DNA from: Ligula intestinalis
Taxonomy: Eukaryota; Platyhelminthes; Cestoda; Diphyllobothriidea; Diphyllobothriidae
Length of the DNA: 64,000 nt
Assembly: GCA_036362985.1 (NCBI GenBank)
Contig: JAYGXS010000007.1
Span: forward strand, 26,128,980-26,192,979
Direction: 5' to 3'
Below the pieces are notes generated by a model, which was not told the DNA's origin, did not search any database, and saw nothing but the letters and a program-made list of their open reading frames with translations. Every line of letters starts with the position of its first letter. Position 1 is the first letter of the stretch. The position numbers were made by a program, and so were the translations under genes. Below are positions 33,166 through 44,506 of the stretch, in pieces.

Positions 33166-33540
33166 CCGTCCTTCAAAATGATAGAGAACGGACTCGCTAC
33201 AGAGAAAGTCGTGGAAAAAATTTAAAACCTATCAAGCTCCTGTTTTTGCCACGTCATTTGACGTCGTCGTCCTACATCAACGCCACAACCATCTCCTTCC
33301 CTTCCATCTCCTCCTCCTCCTTCTCCTCACGAACTTAACATTGCTGCATTCAGACAGGTGCTGTTGCAGGCCTCGAAGAGAGGCCTAACCGCAAATCCGC
33401 CTCAGGCAGCGGCTTTAACATGCTTCCAGCTTACCTTCATTCCTCACCTACACAGCCAAGCATTCACGCCCGTAGAGGAGGATTGGCCAGACGGGTAAAT
33501 AATGCACACAAAACTTCGTGGTGCTATCGTGTCTAATCTA
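33166..33540. other. No recognisable feature
   Basis: A (TCC)n-like pyrimidine tract at about 33290-33330. Otherwise nothing. Confidence 0.3.
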
Positions 33541-33960
33541 TAGGCTCTGCCGGTCTAAACAGTCACCCTTGGTTCGACCCAAAGCGGACTGTCGACGATC
33601 TGGACGGATGCCTCTGTTTTTCCATTTCCGTTGGCGGAGTCTGCCATCAGCACGGAAAAATCAGGACGTGGCTTCCATACGGTGATGATCCTGGGAACCT
33701 TTGCAATGCCCCCCCCCCCAGTGGGAACCCCCTTTTTTCTCCTAAATCCCACGCATTACCCCCACAAGGGCGACGGTTTTTCTCCTAAAAATCCCTGAGG
33801 AGTTTTTTCACTGTCTGCTCCTATTTTCATCCTATGACTCAGGACAACTGGCCTCGCCAACAGCCTAAGCAACAAATTTTTTTGCTACCACTGCACATAT
33901 GTACAAATAGGGCACTCAAAGGAATTTTTCCTACATACCCTCAATATACTGATACTGATA
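33541..33960 (+). repeat. LINE 3'-UTR copy ending in an ACTGAT microsatellite
   Basis: GCGACGGTTTTTCTCCT, GAGGAGTTTTTTCACTGTCTG and CTCAAAGGAATTTTTCCTACAT match the 3' UTR of the LINE at 58926-60260. It ends in ACTGATACTGATACTGA, the kind of simple repeat that terminates such LINEs. A poly-C run lies at 33708-33719. Confidence 0.6.
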
Positions 33961-33964
33961 CTGA

Positions 33965-34060
33965 GATGTGGACCGCTGGGACAAGATTTTCGTTCGCCTG
34001 ATGTTTCGAAATCCGTCGCAGATTCTTCATCAAAGACATTAGCAGAAACTGCCCGAGCAA
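33965..34060 (-). mobile_element. PLE 3' terminus with a mutated hammerhead motif
   Basis: The minus strand gives TTTGATGA (34025-34033 region), an AATCTGC...GGATTT stem II, then GAAACATC and AGGCGAACG. The first core base (C to T) and the cleavage triplet (GTC to ATC) are changed. Only the PLE terminus is present. Confidence 0.6.
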
Positions 34061-34079
34061 GCTTCCCTTCGTACTGAAT

Positions 34080-34260
34080 CTAACGTCCACCAGCTGTCAA
34101 TCAGACGCTTAGAAAATCCTGATTGGGCGGTAGGCTGGGTAGGGAACTTGACCCAGAGTGTGTCCCCTAGTTAGGACACTGACTGTACTCAACCCTTGAG
34201 CTGGCTGTCGTTGGCCCGAAACCCACAGCAAGTCATGCCGAGTTTTTAACAATCAGGTCA
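34080..34260 (+). repeat. SINE-like fragments with a tRNA-like segment
   Basis: GCTTAGAAAATCCTGATTGGG is the reverse complement of the SINE tail. CTAGTTAGGACACTGACTGT followed by GGCCCGAAACCC resembles A and B boxes of a tRNA-derived head on the plus strand. Confidence 0.4.
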
Positions 34261-34540
34261 GAGGAAAGCAAAACCAGGTGAAACATCATCTAGGCAACAG
34301 AAGGCCACGGCCAGTAAAGAGAAGACTCATGCACAAAAACGACCAATACTTCAGAATCGAAGGTGACCAAGGATAAACGCTCAAGAAGCATTATTGTCTG
34401 TTCATCAAGTTCACTCCTGGGAAGTATTTCGTCCGGGGGGATAGCGAAGATACTCGGATCTCTGCATGGCGTATGATCCTAGGGGGGAGGGAAGCGAGTC
34501 TGTAAGTTCAAAAGGATACAATGATAGATAACTGAACCCA
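34261..34540. other. No recognisable feature
   Basis: Purine-rich patches. Nothing else was seen. Confidence 0.3.
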
Positions 34541-34800
34541 AATTTGATTAAGCTCACGGCTCCCGGTGAGACCTACCAGCTCACGTGGATAGGGCATTGA
34601 CTGTACACCTAAGCCTTGATCTTGCTGTCATGCATTCGAATTTCACACAAACCAACGTTTTCACAAGTGGATCAAATGAAGTATTCAAAGGTGCCAATAA
34701 TACCTTGAATTAAATGGGACTGGTAGTCGTCTGGTGTGTTCGAAACGAAAACACATTTTATAATTTCAGTTGGCTTTTCACGAGATATGTAATCTGCTGC
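34541..34800 (+). repeat. SINE-like fragment with a tRNA-like segment
   Basis: CCTACCAGCTCACGTGGATA and GCATTCGAATTTCACACAAA sit where A and B boxes would be expected. This is a diverged relative of the segment at 34150-34240. Confidence 0.35.
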
Positions 34801-35850
34801 ATATATCTTGGGAGTGGCGATCCATTGTGGAACCCCTTGTCCAAGTTTCTTGCGGAAAGCATGATTAAAGGTTTAACGTTTGATTAAGGAGTAGATAAAG
34901 TGTGGAAAGTGAACAGTAGAAAAAAATAAGTGCCGCTTGTAACTGTTTAGGAAGCCAAATATATATATGAAACGTATCAGGAGAGAATAAAATCGACAAA
35001 CATAAACTCCTACTGGTTCAAGAAAAGGATGTCTATTGACTGGTAACGATATTAGACAACTCCTATTGGTAAAAATATAAAGGAAATGGTTGGATAGGCC
35101 AAAATTCGACTCATTGAAAATGTGTAAATGGTTATTATCAAAGGGCCTCTCTATGGATCTCTGCCGACGATTCATCTACTCGACCGTCTAGTCTACTTTA
35201 CACGTTGGTAAATTTTAATTGGAGCGCACATCATGCCATTTCCACGTTGGCTTTGGTGGAACAAATCGGAAGGTATGGGAAGTTTCGCTGCATCCATTGG
35301 AGTTTGCCCTCAGCGAGGTTGATGACGAGATGCCGCATCGTTGGTTCAAAAAGACAGCACAGGCAGATGAGGTGAGATTTGGCACAAATAGTGGCACGCG
35401 GTCCAGTAACTGCAAAGGGAGCATCTACAAGGAGTCAGGGAAAAGAATATGAAGAACATTGCGGGGAAAACTGTCCTCAAAACGTAAAATTCATGTGAAA
35501 GCCTTACCGCTTCCACAGCATAAAGGAAAACGTGAAAGCTAATCGGATTGGATGCAGATCAATAGAAAACGAAAAAGAAGCTGACAGTTCGATTGAAAAC
35601 ATGTGGAGGAATAAAATATTTTAAAAGCACACAATTGCGGAGCCCATTCTTAGGAAGGCAGAAATTTAGTCTGCTTACAGATTAAGGATATTTTAACGCC
35701 AGCAAAAACGTAGTCGTATGTCACCTCAGATTTCTGTGGAGTTGAAATGCAATATGAGCATGGACTTCGTGTTGAGTAAGACAGCCGACGTCAAAGTAGT
35801 AAAGCAAAACATGTTTACTATTACCAAATAAGTAGGCAGTTATTCAAAGG
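34801..35850. other. No recognisable gene
   Basis: The minus frame 34873-35175 (100 codons, Phe/Ile-rich) and plus frame 35219-35452 (77 codons) match no family I know. Around 35219-35440 the DNA is less AT-rich and could hide a diverged coding remnant. Confidence 0.25.
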
Positions 35851-35854
35851 AAAC

Positions 35855-36929
35855 AGGATTGGTGGTGGCGCTTATCTTCAATAAGTGCCAGATCTGTGGA
35901 AAAGGTCGAAAGTCAAAAAAGCCCTCCCGTATGACAAAGCGCAGACAACTGCAGCGAAGAAGAAGACAAAGATGCCAGACAGAAAACCTCCGACGGGTGT
36001 TCAGAGAAAATGGCTACCCGCGCAACTTCGTCAAACGGTGCTTGCGCAAACGAGCTGGCCAACAAAAGTGCACCGACCCCAAGATTTGGTGTTCGATCCC
36101 GTATTTCAAAAACGTATCGGAAGCAGTCGGCCACCTTCTCACACCACTTGGAGTTGGAGTCACACACAGGCCGGAGGCAACCATAAGGCGTCAGATTATG
36201 AAGCCAAAAGACCCACTGCCACGGCAAGAAACATCTGGGGTCGTCCACAGGATCTGGTGCAGTTGCGGTCAAAGCAACTATGTCGGAGAAACTGGCAGAC
36301 TTCTCAGGACGCGAATTGCCGAACACGCGGCTGCAGTGCGCCGAAATGATGCCAATTCTCAAGTTGCGGCTCATTCGACGAGACCCGCCCACACCTTCAA
36401 ATTTGATGAGGTCGAAATTCTCGCAAGAGGTGACAATCGGGTGAGCCGAGAACTACTTGAGTCATGGTTCATGGGCCCCCATTCCATCAACAAGTGCAAC
36501 GATTTGCCCAATCCATATTCAATCCTGAGATTCAATGTGGCCAAAGCAAGCCGTCACTTGAGGAACGGGCAGGCCACCGCCTCATCGTACGCCAACACCG
36601 GGGAGCCAGACGGCCGAGCAATCATCATGCCCGAGCTCACTGCCCGTGACGAAAGTTCAACAGGTCAGAGCCCGCGTGCCGTCCAACAAGCAGTCCACGC
36701 ACATGAAGGCAATTAACGTTAATTGTCACTGTATGCTTGCAGTAATGACTGTGTCCTATAAATACTGCAAACCTCTGTGCATACTTAACCTTTCTGCTAC
36801 TCATGTCACTGATGACGAATCCGCGACGGATATCGAAGCGTCAGGCGAATAAACATATTGTCCCAGCGATCGAGTCTTCTTCTTCTTCTTCTCAATTGCT
36901 TCCTGGGACACGGATGTTCGCTTGTATTG
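35855..36929 (+). pseudogene. PLE 3' half: GIY-YIG ORF, hammerhead and 36-bp tail
   Basis: An open frame of 285 codons (35859-36716) holds the RT-endonuclease linker (FRENGYPRNFVKRC at residues 48-61). HRPEATIR follows at 103-110, then the GIY-YIG domain from about 130 (RIWCSCGQSNYVGETGRLLR) to INKCNDLPNPYS near 210-221. The first 45 residues are out of the original frame, so a frameshift lies near 35990 and the RT is gone. The UTR follows with a hammerhead motif, the CTTCTTCTTCTC tract and a 36-bp tail ending CTTGTATTG at 36929. This is the best reference in the window for the tailed 3' end. Confidence 0.85.
36800..36850 (+). ncRNA. Hammerhead ribozyme motif, one core change
   Basis: CTGATGA (36809-36815), stem II AATCCG-CGA-CGGAT and GAAGCGTC, with AGGC following. 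GAAAC has become GAAGC. Stem I (TGTCA upstream against AGGCG) is weak. Confidence 0.6.
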
Positions 36930-37214
36930 GCTGTACTAAGTTTTGGTTGCGAAACACTATTCAAGATTGCCCTTTGGGATGAAGCCAGTATTGAATTTTC
37001 CTCACTGCTGCCCTGGTTCGCTTTGCAGTTTCAACATCCAGTTCCATAAGAATGTGCCCAGTCGCTTCTAAGACGTTCCTAACGTATGGCAGAGCGTGCC
37101 TGGATGGTGTTTCTGCTTTTCCTCTCGCCTGCTTCAAAAATTTAGATTTTTAGAACGAAGGACTTGCTGCAACGGTCAGAAACCGTTGGCGTCATTTGGT
37201 GTTTGTGGTGCAGT
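36930..37214. other. No recognisable feature
   Basis: Short unrecognised frames between two PLE fragments. Confidence 0.25.
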
Positions 37215-37600
37215 TTTTAGCAAAGCAACTATGTCGGCGAAACTGAAAAACTACTCCGAACATGCGTCAACGAGCACGCAACAGCAGTGAGAAGGAACGA
37301 CGCCAGCTCCGAAGTCGCGGCTAATCAGACGGGACCCAACCAAGAATTCATATCACAGGAAGCTAAAATTCTCGCTACGCACAATTTCGATAAATGGTGG
37401 CGTCAGTGCTAGCACCAGTACTTCTACACTTCTTGTTGAGAAGGAGGGGATATGGGCCCAGTGCCGACTTTAATCAACGTCACTTCTGACGTACAATACA
37501 GACAGTAATAGTATCAGCCTAAATTCTCGCGAGAGAGGTGACTTTCATACATCACCCACGAACTGCTTCATTCTTAGTTTTCCGTGAATTCGTGAAAGCG
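37215..37600 (+). pseudogene. PLE fragment: decayed GIY-YIG
   Basis: AGCAAAGCAACTATGTCGGC is nearly identical to the YVGE-coding part of the copy at 35855-36929. NEHATAVRRNDASSEVAA-like coding follows. A second piece at about 37500-37590 (AAATTCTCGCGAGAGAGGTGAC) continues the same gene after unrelated bases. Dead. Confidence 0.65.
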
Positions 37601-38489
37601 CAACGACAACCTCACCACGCCGTCTGCGGTGCTGAGCCTTTGCTTAGACTGGGCCAGGCGGAGGGTGCGTGTATGTGTGTGTGTGGATGACTACAACTGA
37701 AGGTGGTGCCGGTGTTGGCAAGCAAAAAGGCCCAAGAACACCTGCACACAGGCGGTAATTAAATTCCGGCGGTTAACAACTCCACTAGGACCACTATGGC
37801 ACCGCCTGCAACCACGTACCGTTGAATGCGCGAGTTGTTAGCTTAGCTACGAATGCAGCCGCACACGGCAAAATCCGTCTATTCAGACAATTTAATCTGC
37901 GCGATATGAACACACCCTACCCCTGCACAAAGGAGCGAATTTTCGTAACGAAACGAACGAAAACCGGTCGTCGGGAGAGGGTACAGAAGCCGGGGGGCTC
38001 AGCGGCCCCGTCATTCGAGTGTACACTACTCAACCGCTGTGGTGATAACGTATAGCCCGAGATAGCAGCTGAGATTCATACATGGAAGGAATGTACAGCA
38101 ACCTCAAGCCCCTCATTCGCTTTGTACAACCAATGAATTGCGACCTACGAACAAGGTGGACGATCTCACCCCGGGGGGAGGGGTTATGCCCTAAGACGAT
38201 GGTAAAATAGACGACCAAGATTGCTTAACCTGTAGGATGTTGCCAGATAACCATGTCGGAGTTAGAGAGGTGTCTAGCGTCAGTAGGTGAACACCAACAA
38301 CAGCAAACGCAGCGAGGGTAACCTTGTAGGGGGGCTAAGCCGTGAGTGTGTTCAGAGCACTACAATTATCACTCCCAATTCCGTATGTGAAGAAAAGGAG
38401 TAAGACCAGCAGTTGTTTATTGCATACAGAAACTCGGCAGTGGTCGGAAGTCTCGAAGCGCGGCAGGCCCGGACCTTGCGCATCTGCTG
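37601..38489. other. No recognisable gene
   Basis: A short GT microsatellite at 37669-37686. Frames at 37822-38055 and 38342-38490 are unrecognised. The latter may be out-of-frame PLE sequence. Confidence 0.3.
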
Positions 38490-40200
38490 CTAGCGAGCCG
38501 GTGCGCAATTCCTGGAACGTCTCAAGGGAGTTCGAATCACTAAATATGAGGTCATGGTGTCATTCGACGTCACCTCTCTCTTTACTTCGATCCTACAAGA
38601 CCTGGCAGTCCACACGGTCCATGAACTGCTCGAGAGACAATACGACGAGGCGAGTGAGACGGTGAAACGGAGACATCTCCTTCAACTCCTAGAAATCTGC
38701 CTGAAGACGTTCTTCACCTTCGAGGGGGTGACATACGAACAGATCAAGAGGACGCCAATGGGATCGCCGCTCTCAGGTTTCATCGCAGAGGCAGTGCTTC
38801 AAAAATTAGAAACTCTTGTGTTCGCAAACTGTAAGCCAAAATTTTGGACTCGGTATGTTGACGATACCTTCTTCATCATTGAGCGGAAAATGGTCTGGGA
38901 ATTCCACGATCTCCTGAACTCTGTGTTTCCTGACATCCAGTTCACGATGGAGACCGAGAACGACAATCAACTGCCGTTTCTAGACGTACTCATGCATCGA
39001 AAAACGAATGGGAATCTCAGAACGACGGTGTATAGGAAGGCCACCAATACGCGCCAAATCCTGAAATACCACAGCAAGCACCCAGCATGCCACAAATGCA
39101 GTTGTGTGCGATCGCTGTACAAACGGGCAGAAACACACTGCAGCGAGCCACATGACCGGAAATCTGAAATGCAATACCTCCAACGCCTTTTTCATGGCCA
39201 ACGGTTACCCCCGAAACTTTATCGAACGCGGCAGGCAGTCTCGACCGTACCGAAGTCCAACAGCCGATCAACCAACAGTATGGCGTGCGCTGCCTTACAT
39301 TGATGGAGTGTCAGAGGCACTCTCCCGTCTACTGAAACCCCTGGGTGTCGGCATCACCCACCGACCAGAGGCGACAATACGACAACTGGCTATGCGCCCG
39401 AAGGACCCCCTGCCCCGAGGTGAAACCGCCAACGTCGTTTACCGGATCAAATGCGATTCGTGTGCGGCCGACTATGTCGGAGAGACGGGGAAGCGACTGC
39501 AGACGCGAATGGCAGAACACAACAGGGCAGTAAACAGGATGGACGATCGATCGTTGGTGGCGGAACACTGCGCGAATTCCGAACACAAATTCTCCTTCCA
39601 GAATGCCGAAATCCTAGGTCGAGGAAATGACCGTGTGGTCAGGGAGACAATCGAGGCCTGGCACACGGGTACAACCTCAATCAACCGTTGTGTTATACTT
39701 CCCACGGTCTACCAAGCCCTTCAAACGCATCTTTATGAAGAATAAAGCAAACGAGACCATAGACGGAACGCGAATCTGCATAGTCGCGAGCCAATGATGG
39801 ACACACCCATAGCTGAGCCACAACCGGAAGTGACAATCATTAGCTCAGCCAGTTCATCCGGTCAGTCTGCGAGTGTGAAACCGGGTGGACGTAGGGGCAT
39901 AAGGAGGATTCCCGGCCTGGGAAGACAGCTCCGGTCAATGACGGCTGCAGAAACGCGAACACCGGAAGTTGACGAGAGACCCCTTGACTGAGGTTATTAC
40001 GCTTCACAGGGCACGATGATTGAACATCCCATCTAACCCCCTCCTTCCTCCCCCCTCCTCTGTATTGGTTAAACCCTATTGATTATGACTGCCAACACCT
40101 TTAAATACTGTCAGGCGCGGTACAATTACCACCTCTGATGACGGAAGCCTGTACGCTTTTGAAACGTCAGGACGATAAAACAATGGTTCACTCAGGAACG
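38490..40200 (+). mobile_element. PLE with RT and GIY-YIG, one frameshift, hammerhead 3' end
   Basis: This is the most complete PLE of the hammerhead lineage here. The frame ending at 39303 holds RT motif A (VSFDVTSLFTSI), motif B (RTPMGSPLSGFIAEAV) and motif C (RYVDDTFFI). NDNQLPFLDVLMHR, the C-x-C linker and RSLYKRAETHC follow. A frameshift near 39180 moves to the frame ending at 39745. That frame has NGYPRNFIERG, THRPEATIR and the GIY-YIG domain (CAADYVGETGKRLQTRMAEH), ending INRCVILPT. It is truncated at the 5' side (FLERLKGVRITKYEV is the first recognisable part). The 3' UTR has a hammerhead at 40125-40185. The frame at 39794-39991 is unassigned. Confidence 0.85.
40125..40185 (+). ncRNA. 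Hammerhead ribozyme motif, complete core
   Basis: CTGATGA (40135-40141), a stem II closed by GAAGC and GCTTTT, then GAAACGTC (40161-40168) and AGGACG. CCT before the core can pair with AGG after it. Stem II sequence and loop differ entirely from the other copies while the core is intact. That is what a maintained ribozyme fold should look like. Confidence 0.7.
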
Positions 40201-40514
40201 TGCGAGCACCGATCATATGGGCTTCCGAACTAAAAAAGGTTCATGTGGTGGTCAGAGGTCCCCAATGGGTGACCGCCTGCCAGGCCGATTCCAGCCAAGT
40301 CATAATAGCAGTATCTGGGGGTAACTTGATACAAAACTGGTCAGGGCTTATTAGCCTTCATCAGCCAAGCAAAACTCTGAACGCCAGTTGGTCAGACAAC
40401 ACAAACAAACGCACTTACAGACGGCGCAGTTGGTCCACCATATATATATATATATATATTCTAGTTTGATACCACATGAGAAGTTACGGCCTGAGAAGTC
40501 GAGTCTCGAGAAGT
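40201..40514. repeat. PLE-flanking DNA with a (TA)n microsatellite
   Basis: Alternating TA at 40440-40459. The rest is unrecognised. Confidence 0.6.
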
Positions 40515-40552
40515 AATGGAAGAAAAGGTTTCATTCGCTGGGGCAACACATT

Positions 40553-40600
40553 CAGTCGCCTGACGTTTCGACTTCCTTTGCATCAGAGAAATGAGCAGAA
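40553..40600 (-). ncRNA. Hammerhead ribozyme motif, stem II shortened
   Basis: The minus strand gives CTGATGC (CTGATGA altered at the last base), a short stem II, then GAAACGTC and AGGCGA. It is probably impaired. Confidence 0.5.
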
Positions 40601-40611
40601 ACGGCTACTAT

Positions 40612-40672
40612 TTTCTGCTTATGTCTCTGATGAAGAATCCGCGATGGATGTCGAAACGTCATATGACTAAAA
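40612..40672 (+). ncRNA. Hammerhead ribozyme motif, complete core
   Basis: CTGATGA (40627-40633), stem II AATCCG-CGAT-GGAT and GAAACGTC (40653-40660). The 3' strand of stem I has drifted (ATATGAC for AGGCGAA), so stem I pairing is weak. Confidence 0.6.
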
Positions 40673-40715
40673 GTTTTGTTCCAACGGTCGAATCTTCCTC
40701 TTCTTCTCAACAGTT

Positions 40716-42238
40716 AATTTACTGTACTCCGTAAACCTCACTCTACATCTAATCCAAAACTCACGCCTAATCCTCACTCCAGCAGCAAATGCAACCGTAA
40801 ATTTGACCGCCTCCCGTAGTTCAACGCAAATCAATCTGTTACGGCCCAGTCATGGAAGGATAAAAATCACAAATAGTCAAAGAGCAGTGCTGAAAAAACC
40901 GTAATCCTGCAATGGACGCGCATGAGGAGGCATCCTGCCACTTATAACGTGTGTTTTAAAACCTTATTCAGGCATGGAGCGCACATCAGATACGTGCAAA
41001 CGCGAGCACGTGATTGCCAAAGGTTTTAGTCTCCACAAGAGGCAACCGTCTTAAAAATTATTGGGTCAACCTTCGAACGGAATGACCGATGTTCTCTAAC
41101 GCCGAACCTCTCGGCGACGCCATTATAGTCCGGACAACGTGCATGTATAAAGAACTTCCAGGTCCAGCTCCCCTCGTAAGTAGTCACGTTTATCAGTTTT
41201 GGTTCTGTCTTCCTATTGTCGCCTTTGCATGGTTTTCCGACGTAATTTTGGCAATGAGTAAACTGATGGAACCGCTGCGCAGAGCACTGACAACTGGCCT
41301 AATGCATGGCGCAAAAAGGATTCACGTTGAAACATGCAGCGTTCCGTGTGCTAGCGGTCAACAACCTGATTAGCGGACAAGCCTCCGCCGAGCCAACTTA
41401 GGTGCATGTACAACCTTTAGTGAATGTGTATACCACCTTCAAGTTGAACGATTATTCCGGCAAAGTTGCAAAACTGACCGCTGTGGATTCAACGCCTAGA
41501 ATGGGTGCCAGTCCCGCAGCTTGTATGGATTCAGGCTACCCAAAGACATACTACTAAAGTAGCATGCGTTTTCCGAAAACCACTTGATTTTGCACAAATA
41601 TGGTCACATTTCTACGAAGGGCACACAAGATGGTGAGTTATTACAACTCACACACAGAAAGTAACGTGCTCTTTAAAGCATACGCCTAAAGACAGGGAGT
41701 ATTCCGTTTAAAAAAAGCAAAATCTGAACCAACTCCCCTGTACTTTGGAACTCCATCTGCATTTTATTGTGTTTTCTGAAAGCTTCCCACCCACGTGCTA
41801 AGAGCCTTCGCTAAGCCAAACTCATTTCCCACAAAGAAGCCCCTCTTGGCCATAAAACCCGCGAGAAATTTGCGGGTATCCTTTGACTAAAGGCACTAAT
41901 TGAATAGAGTGAACCCGTAAAATTGTATCTGTAAGTTAACGGAAATCCCAAGTGTTCCTTCAGATTGCCATGGGGTAGTAGGAGGAAGGTAGTCATCTTT
42001 TTGTGCACTATCACGCATGTTCATGAAAATTCGCAAGGTAGAGCACTCGTGCAAATCCAGCTCACAGCAAACGACTTCCGGTGACCCGACTTCCCGATTT
42101 TAAGATGGAACTCCATGGAAAGAATTAGCAAGGAACAGGCGGCTAGACAACATAATTTGCCGGTGCCACACAAGCTAACAATTTGGTACTCGCTACCTCG
42201 TACAAGGCATGCATTAGAAGCAACAGAAGACGTTGTAA
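40716..42238. other. No recognisable gene
   Basis: Frames of up to 94 codons (41089-41373) match no family I know. No repeat was identified. Confidence 0.3.
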
Positions 42239-42760
42239 CTGTTAGGATATTAGCCGGGCCAAATGCTAAAAACGTTTGGAGGCTTTCGTAAGGCGTCGAG
42301 CCTAGCCAAGGGTCTTTGTTTGTTAGCTCTGACGCATACAGGAGTGAATGTCCACGCGAGATGACCTTAACCTCTGCAGAGGAAACAGATGCACGCGCTT
42401 GCTCGCGCGCGCCATTGGTCGCAGTTGTCCCAATGCGCTAATCAGGGAACAGGCGAACGGGTACTTGAAACTCCCTTATAAGACACTGTCCCCCTGACAC
42501 AGGGAGATTTGCAGCCACACCGGATAGCGAGGACCGCCAGTCCGATCCCAATGCCCGGCTTGCCCCGAGGCGGGACGAAGAGCGCGCTGGAGATAAACCA
42601 GCAGCGACAGCCACCTGAGAAAGCTCCTCCGGGTTTTGTACACAATAAAACCTCATCCGGGTGGATTCCAGAATTATGCCCCTCTTACTATGTTCTTCCT
42701 TGGGGATTTCAACAAGGCGTAATTTAACGGTGACACACGTCACATGTCATCGTTATGACA
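42239..42760 (+). repeat. LTR-B family solo-LTR-like repeat, copy 2
   Basis: It starts TGTTAGGATATTAGCC and ends near GTTATGACA. It shares with copy 1 CCGGATAGCGAGGAC, GAGCGCGCTGGAGAT, TCCGGGTTTTGTACACAATA, GGGTGGATTCCAGAATTATG and GTTCTTCCTTGGGGATTTCA. TTATAAGACACTG at 42476 is a possible TATA box. Confidence 0.6.
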
Positions 42761-43299
42761 CTAGCGACGCTGAACCCGTCGTTATAACAGTAACAATTGA
42801 GCGTGGTATAACCCATCGTTCGTTATCCACGATACCTGTATTCGTTTCATGTATATGAAGGGCCGTCAGAGGTTAGTTTATCAAGCCTCATGCCACGACA
42901 GCCCTTCTACTTATACAGGCTAGACAATATGGCAACTCCATTCAAAAATAAGCAAGTACGAACGAGTCATTCGGAGAGGCAGTGCACTGCCACAAGTCGC
43001 TACCCAAACCCTAGATAGGAGAACCACAAAGGCCACTTCGCGAGCACGCGAATAAGGAAGCGAGATGGCTGGAGGACAGGACTGGAGACACTAGAAGCCT
43101 GGGTTTCCCACAGCAAGTCACTAAACAGACAAATTTGAGAACCTATTCTACTGTAACACGAACGGGGGGGACGAGACGTACGAAGCACACTAGCACCGCA
43201 CGACAAGTTATACAGCCTGAATACAGCCCAACAGAAGATGCGCAACTGTCACCAGTATTATCAGGATAAAAACTGCAGCTCTTGTTGGTGCGGTTTTAA
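42761..43299. other. No recognisable feature
   Basis: Unrecognised DNA between two LTR-like repeats. Confidence 0.3.
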
Positions 43300-43885
43300 T
43301 TTTACAACATCTGAAGATGGGCTTCTGTATGATCTCGAAAGCCCCGCAAAACACAGCTGCCGCCCCGGTGACCGTGAAGCGGACGGCCACAATGCCCGAG
43401 GCCCCCAACGTCATCCTTCTTTTCAGACAGCTGCGCCGACTTGCTGACCTTAAAACGCTTGACCGGTATTCACTTGCATGCGCGTGCCGACTTGTCACCT
43501 TTTTTCAAGTCGAAACAATCACGCTGACTAACAAGCGTTCCATCAAGCACGGCGGCCCCCACAATTGACCCCAGCTTAACAAGACATACGCGCGTCCAAA
43601 TAAGTACGCCTGCGTAAGGGCCATTTCAACCGATGCAACAAGGACCTCAATACTCGACACACCCTTTGGGCAAATACAAACATGCCAATAGCATACCAAC
43701 ATCACACACTCTTGGGCGCGACTGGACGCTGGTGGTCACTGCTCTCCGAGACAGCAACATCGGGTTCTGTGCGCAACAAGACTCTCATTCTCGGAAGACT
43801 TCTGTCTTTTACCTGCCACCTGGGATTCGGCCTGATAGTTGTAGCGAGTTAAGTATAACCACCACTTAGCCGCTACAACCACGTA
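43300..43885 (+). repeat. LTR-C family repeat, copy 1
   Basis: AATGCCCGAGGCCCCCAACG, a TTGACCGGTATTCACTTGCA step, GACAGCAACATCGGGTTCTG, then CACCTGGGATTCGGCCTGAT and a closing TGTAGCGA...CGCTACAA pair. Copies at 55290-55835, 56475-56670 and (minus) 61330-61515 share these in order. Confidence 0.55.
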
Positions 43886-44506
43886 TTTTCATTCTCTGCC
43901 GCTGTCAAAGGTCTGGACACTGCCATGTATCCGTCACGATTTTCCAAAACTATTTCAAAAAGTTATACTGTTGTGGGGGAATCGGTGTCAGGTCCAAAAT
44001 TCGTCGACCCTGAATGAAAATGAAGCCGCTTGCCAGAAGTTAGGGGAGGCGCAGGTTAACTTAATCGTGACCATGAGAAGCTCCAAATTGTAAAAGTAGT
44101 AAACAAAACTAATTACGAGACAAACAAACGGAAGTAAAAATGATAAGAAAATGAACTCCCAGGGGAGTTAGAAGTGCCGAAGCATCTAGCAGACAATAAC
44201 CTCGCATCACGATGTTCGATTGAGAGCATAAGCCAACGTATCAGGAATCATAAAAACCGTGTTTTTCAGGATAAAGCTGTATTAGAGGGGTGCCAAGCAA
44301 AAACAAAAACGCAGGGAAATAGAGTGACTGCGAGTCGGAAATATTAAAATCCAAATGCTATTAGAAGAAAACTATGGATGAGCATGATGTTTTACAGGTT
44401 CGCAGCAGTTAAACCGAAAGATGAGCATAAAAAGTCGCAGTTTCTAGTCGTTAGTGGTAGACATCAACGGGCGGTGGATAGGGGAGGGGCGGGGAATAAA
44501 AGCGAC
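43886..44506. other. Region downstream of the integrin stop codon
   Basis: It presumably holds the integrin 3' UTR on the minus strand. I could not identify a convincing polyadenylation signal. Confidence 0.35.

Larger units (their letters stand above)
40515..40715. mobile_element. Minimal inverted pair of PLE hammerhead termini
   Basis: A minus-strand PLE terminus (40525-40600) is joined directly to a plus-strand terminus (40605-40712). Each runs from the sequence just before the hammerhead to the CTTCTC tract, and almost no PLE coding DNA remains between them. The unit is therefore a short palindrome-like element of two opposing hammerhead motifs. Neither arm has the 36-bp tail. Confidence 0.65.

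Noticed and set aside
35885..36392. Overlapping ORFs of 154 and 159 codons on both strands
   Set aside because: These are shadows of the PLE GIY-YIG frame at 35859-36716, although the start of the 154-codon frame marks the pre-frameshift PLE frame.
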